Source of the DNA: CAIOSQ01 sp044359885
Lineage (GTDB): Bacteria > Pseudomonadota > Alphaproteobacteria > CACIAM-22H2
Direction of reading: 5' to 3'
NCBI GenBank assembly: GCA_044359885.1
Contig: JBIKLI010000080.1
Location: 1 to 14,249 of the forward strand
Length of the DNA: 14,249 nucleotides
Shown here: positions 9,601 to 14,249 of the stretch, piece after piece
Numbering within the stretch: the stretch's first letter is position 1
How the letters are laid out: each line of letters begins with the position of its first letter
Made by a program: the position numbers and the translations under genes
The notes under the pieces: generated by a model
What the model saw: only the letters and a program-made list of their open reading frames with translations
Databases searched by the model: none
Told to the model about the DNA's origin: nothing

Positions 9601-12384
9601 TCAGCGCAACGTCTCCAGCAGGCGCTGGGCCTCGGCCCGGCCGGCGAAGGGCCGCGCGGCGGCGAGGGCCTCGGCCAGCAGCCGCCGCGCCTCGTCGCGC
9701 TGGCCGGCCCCCAACAGCGCCGAAGCCAGATGGAAGCGGATCTGCCCCGATTCCGGCGCCTGCGCCGCCGCCCGGCGCAGCAATTCGATGCCCCGCGATG
9801 TCTCTCCGCCCTGAACCAGGATCCATCCATAGGTGTCGGCGACCTCGGGGTTGCCGGGCGCCAGCGCATGGGCGCGCGCCGCCAGCGCGCGCGCGCCCGG
9901 ATCCTGCCTCTCGGCCTTGAGCCAGGCGAGGTTGTTGAGCGCCACCACGTCGCCCGGCGCGCGCCGCAGCACGGCTTCCAGTTCCGCGGCCGCCTCGTCG
10001 CCCCGTCCGCTCTCCAGCAGCAGCCCCGCCAGACGATGCCGCATCGCCAGATCGCGCGGTTCGCGGCGCAGCCAGTCGCGGGCGAAGGCCACGACATCGG
10101 CCACCGGGTCGCCGCCGCGCAGACGCAGCGCGACCAGGCGCTGCGCCGCCTCGGCGCTGGGCTCCTTGCGCAGCGCCGCCTCGTAGGCAACCCGGGCCGC
10201 CATCGCGTCGGCTGCCACGAGATGCAGGTCGCCGACCACGATGTCGCCTGCCGCCGCCGCGGCATGGCGCGCGCGCAACCGCTCCGCCACCCGCATGGCC
10301 TCGGCCCGGTCGCCCTGGCGCAACTCCAGCGCCACCCGTTCGCCCCAGGGGCCCAGCGCCCGCGGCTGAAGGCCAATGGCCTCGTCCAGCGCCGCGCGGG
10401 CCGCGGCGATATCGCCGCCCGTTTCCAGCGCCTGCGCCAGCCTGAGCCGCGGCAGCGGCTGGTCGGGCGCCAGACCCGCCGCACGCCGGAACATGGCCGC
10501 CGCACCGGCCGGGTCGCGGCTGGCGAGGTGCACGCGCCCGAGCAGTTCGGCTGCGCGCGGGTCCTGGGGCGCCGCATCGAACAGGCCGCGCGCCGCCACC
10601 AGCGCCTTGCCGGGATCGTCGCGGGCAATCAGCAGTTCCGTCAGCGCGATGCGCGGCGCCGGCGCGCGTCCATCGAGCGCGATCGCGCGTTCGAGCCAGG
10701 CTTGCGCGGCGGGCATCGCCCCGCGCTGCATCTCGATCCCGGCCAGACCCAGGATCGTCTCGACGCTGCGCGGCGTCGCCTCCAGCTGGCGGGCCAGCGC
10801 AGCGGCCGCCTCGTCGAAACGCCCCAGCGTCGTCAGCAGCGCCGCCAGCTGCGCGCTCGCCGGGCGGAATCCCGGCGAGACGCGCAGCGATTCGCGGAAC
10901 GCCTGCTCGGCCTCGTCCATCCTGCCGTCGGCCTGCGCGACCAGGCCCAGATGGTAGTCGGGCAACGGGCTGTCCTTCATGCGCGCGCGAAGCCCAGCGG
11001 CGATGGCGCGGGCGCGCTCGAACTCGCCGTCGCGGATCAGCGTCAGGACCAGAAGATCGGCAGCTCCCGCCAGCGTCGGCTCGCGCGCGAGCGCCGCCTC
11101 CAGCTGCTGCAGCCCCAGATCGCGATTTCCGGCGCGCAGCTGGCTCGCCCCGAGGCTGGCCTGCAACCCGCCATCCGAGGGGTCGAGACGCGCCGCCTGG
11201 GCGAAAGCCTGGGCCGCGTCCTCGTGGCGCCGCAACCGCATGAAGACCTCGCCCAGCAGCGAGAGATAGCCGGGATCGCGGGCCCCCGCCTCCCGGACGT
11301 GCTGAAGCGTCTGCAGCGCGCGCTCGGCCTCGCCGCGGCGCAGTTGCAGCGTGGCGAGCAGACGACGCGCGGGCACATGGCCGGGACGCGCGGCCAGGAC
11401 CTGATTGACGTCGCTCTCCGCCTGCTGCGGCCGCCCGAGCGCGAGATTGACCAGCGCCGACAGGAACTGCCCTGCGGGGAAGGAGCGCACGAAGGGGCCG
11501 ATCTGCTGCAGGATCTCCGCCGCCTTGGCCGCCTCGCCGCGCTGCGACAGGACCATGGCGCGGAGGTAGAGCCCGTGGGGCTGGCGCGCGTTCACGTCCA
11601 GGATCGCATCCGCCTCGGCGCCGACGTCGTCGACCCGCCCCTCGGCGATGGCGAGGTCGGCCCGGGCGATACGCGCCGACACCTGCCGCGGCGCCAGGGC
11701 GACCGCACGATCGAAGGCGGCGCGCGCCGTCTCGGCATCGCCTGCGGCGCGGGCGCTCTCGCCGCGCAGCACCCAGGCATCGGCATTTTCCGGCTCCAGC
11801 GCCAGCGCCGCGTCGCTCGCCGCGCGCGCGGCCACAGCGTTCCGGCGTCCCAGCGCGATGCGCCCGAGCCCGACATGCGCGGCGGCGGCAGGCGCGATCT
11901 CGAGCGCCGCGCGCAACTCGCGCTCGGCCGCGTCGACCTGGCGCAGTCCCACATAGGCCGCCGACCGCAGCACGCGCAGCCGCGCCTCGACCGTCGGCGG
12001 GCGGTCGCCCGGACGGACCTCCGCCAGAAGCTTGTCGAAGCGCTGCATCTGCAGCAGCACCGTCGCATAGTCGGCAAGCCCCCGCTCGGCCGGGAAGCCG
12101 GCGGCAAGCGCCTGCTGCAGGTCCTTCTCGGCGGCAGCCAGGTCGCCCAGCCGCAGGTTCACCATCCCCAGATCGTAGCGCGCCTCGAGGTTGGCGGGAT
12201 CGTGCCGCACGGCGTTGCGCAGATGGATCTGCGCGGTCTTCGCGTCCCCGGTCTCCAGCGAGCGGCGCGCCTCGGCATGGGCACGCACCGAACGGGGATC
12301 GAACACGCCGGTCTGCGCCGCCGCAGCGGCACCGGCGAGCACGAGCAGCAGCGCGACGCATGTTGCCGACTTCGCCATTACCAT
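9601..12384 (-). CDS. prsT: PEP-CTERM/exosortase A system TPR-repeat protein PrsT
   Basis: A 927-residue exported protein made almost entirely of tetratricopeptide-like helix pairs from about residue 30 to the C-terminus, with recurring A-x-x-A-x-x-A/L-x-P patterns such as AAFDRAVALAP and AAAMFRRAAGLAPDQP. Length, export signal, repeat content and position directly after prsR identify it as PrsT, the TPR protein that travels with exosortase A systems. Its proposed role is a scaffold for exopolysaccharide or PEP-CTERM protein export; the molecular function is not established. The start ATG at 12384 has AAAGGAG with a 7-base spacer; a longer in-frame opening overlaps prsR and looks non-coding. 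The signal is MVMAKSATCVALLLVLAG followed by AAAAAQTG. Unlike the usual family description there is no lipobox, since Cys9 lies before the hydrophobic core and not at its end. It is probably released by signal peptidase I. Confidence 0.82.
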   Translation of the reverse strand: MVMAKSATCVALLLVLAGAAAAAQTGVFDPRSVRAHAEARRSLETGDAKTAQIHLRNAVRHDPANLEARYDLGMVNLRLGDLAAAEKDLQQALAAGFPAERGLADYATVLLQMQRFDKLLAEVRPGDRPPTVEARLRVLRSAAYVGLRQVDAAERELRAALEIAPAAAAHVGLGRIALGRRNAVAARAASDAALALEPENADAWVLRGESARAAGDAETARAAFDRAVALAPRQVSARIARADLAIAEGRVDDVGAEADAILDVNARQPHGLYLRAMVLSQRGEAAKAAEILQQIGPFVRSFPAGQFLSALVNLALGRPQQAESDVNQVLAARPGHVPARRLLATLQLRRGEAERALQTLQHVREAGARDPGYLSLLGEVFMRLRRHEDAAQAFAQAARLDPSDGGLQASLGASQLRAGNRDLGLQQLEAALAREPTLAGAADLLVLTLIRDGEFERARAIAAGLRARMKDSPLPDYHLGLVAQADGRMDEAEQAFRESLRVSPGFRPASAQLAALLTTLGRFDEAAAALARQLEATPRSVETILGLAGIEMQRGAMPAAQAWLERAIALDGRAPAPRIALTELLIARDDPGKALVAARGLFDAAPQDPRAAELLGRVHLASRDPAGAAAMFRRAAGLAPDQPLPRLRLAQALETGGDIAAARAALDEAIGLQPRALGPWGERVALELRQGDRAEAMRVAERLRARHAAAAAGDIVVGDLHLVAADAMAARVAYEAALRKEPSAEAAQRLVALRLRGGDPVADVVAFARDWLRREPRDLAMRHRLAGLLLESGRGDEAAAELEAVLRRAPGDVVALNNLAWLKAERQDPGARALAARAHALAPGNPEVADTYGWILVQGGETSRGIELLRRAAAQAPESGQIRFHLASALLGAGQRDEARRLLAEALAAARPFAGRAEAQRLLETLR

Positions 12385-12391
12385 CTTGTCG

Positions 12392-12398
12392 CTCCTTT
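12392..12398 (-). promoter_or_regulatory. Shine-Dalgarno of prsT
   Basis: AAAGGAG on the minus strand, 7 bases before the ATG at 12384, within the 40-base prsR-prsT gap. It fixes the prsT start and excludes the longer in-frame reading that begins inside prsR. A second ATG two codons later (12378) would be spaced too far from it. Confidence 0.75.
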
Positions 12399-12424
12399 CG
12401 CTGGCTCCGACCACGTGGCCCCGG

Positions 12425-13776
<1,352 letters not shown>

Positions 13777-13780
<4 letters not shown>

Positions 13781-14249
13781 GACGCCTCCGCGCGCGGCAT
13801 CAGGACCGTGACCGTGGTACCGCGCCCCGGCGCGCTGTCGACGGCGAGCGCGCCGCCCATTTCCGCCAGCAGCGTGCGCGCCTGATAGGCGCCGAGCCCC
13901 GATCCGGCGGGCTTCGTGGTTCGCAGGGGCACGAAGAGTTCGTCACGCAGGAAGCGCGCGTCCATTCCATGCCCGCGATCGGCGACGACGACCGCGACCT
14001 GCGCGCCGCGGGTCGCGAGCGTCAGCTCGACCGGTGCAGAGGTCGAGGATGCCTCGACGGCGTTCTGCACGAGATGCGCGAGCGCCGCGCGGAAACGCGC
14101 GGCATCGCCCACGATCCGCGGCGCGTCGTCGCCGGCCCGCACGACGACCCGGCCGGGCGGCCAGTCCGCCGCAAGGTCATGCAGCGCCGCGGCTGCATCG
14201 AAATCCGGGCCCGCGCCGTCGGGATCGCGGACGGAGGGCTGCCGGTCCC
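13777..14249 (-). CDS. prsK: PEP-CTERM system histidine kinase PrsK (C-terminal part; cut by window edge)
   Basis: The open frame enters from the right edge (first full codon at 14247) and gives about 156 residues, the ATP-binding (HATPase_c) domain of a histidine kinase. It shows the N box HLVQNAVEAS, G1 box DRGHGMD, F box FVPLRTTK and G2 box SGLGAYQAR, then GGALAVDSAPGRGTTVTVLMP. The LGAYQAR form of the G2 region and the coupled prsR gene point to PrsK, the membrane-bound sensor kinase of exosortase A systems. The sensor, membrane segments and phosphoacceptor histidine lie outside the window. The short in-frame GTG at 14142 is internal, not a start, because the protein continues upstream without a stop. 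The stimulus sensed by PrsK is unknown. Confidence 0.85.

Noticed and set aside
12411..12418. CCACGTGG palindrome in the prsR-prsT gap, considered as a PrsR operator
   Set aside because: Only 8 bp with no extension, in a GC-rich region where such palindromes are common, and with no sigma-54 -24/-12 element beside it.

Overview
The window is about 70% GC, densely coded and uses GC-rich third positions throughout. It looks like ordinary chromosome from a free-living alphaproteobacterium, most likely of Rhodospirillales type. That placement is an inference from gene order (an ArsR-methyltransferase regulator followed by metF and metH; mlaA-mlaC as a separate pair) and from protein style, not from any marker RNA. 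I see no tRNA, rRNA, CRISPR array, insertion sequence or phage gene.

Positions 1-5600 (minus strand) hold a methionine / S-adenosylmethionine-cycle operon read right to left: a SahR-like regulator (ArsR DNA-binding domain fused to a SAM-methyltransferase fold), metF, metH, and the start of a polysaccharide-deacetylase-like gene that runs off the left edge. The gaps are only 20, 12 and 8 bases. Upstream of the regulator an AT-rich dyad (5556-5583) overlaps a plausible -10 box, which fits a self-regulating repressor that senses S-adenosylhomocysteine.

Positions 5580-7804 (plus strand) start with a divergent intergenic region, followed by mlaA (outer-membrane lipoprotein) and mlaC (periplasmic phospholipid carrier), which form part of the retrograde phospholipid transport system. 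A small RRM-type RNA-binding protein follows. It ends against the convergent ettA gene, and a perfect 12-bp hairpin (7809-7835) fills the 36-bp gap between the two stop codons.

Positions 7841-9520 (minus) encode EttA, an ABC-F translation factor.

Positions 9601-14249 (minus) hold the regulatory module of an exosortase A / PEP-CTERM extracellular-matrix system: prsK (histidine kinase, cut by the right edge), prsR (sigma-54-dependent response regulator, overlapping prsK by 4 bp) and prsT (a 927-residue exported TPR protein). This module predicts that the exosortase, exopolysaccharide genes and PEP-CTERM substrates lie elsewhere in the genome, probably just beyond the right edge. It is the most unusual content of the window. 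One deviation is that this PrsT has a signal peptide but no lipobox cysteine, although the family is usually described as lipoproteins.
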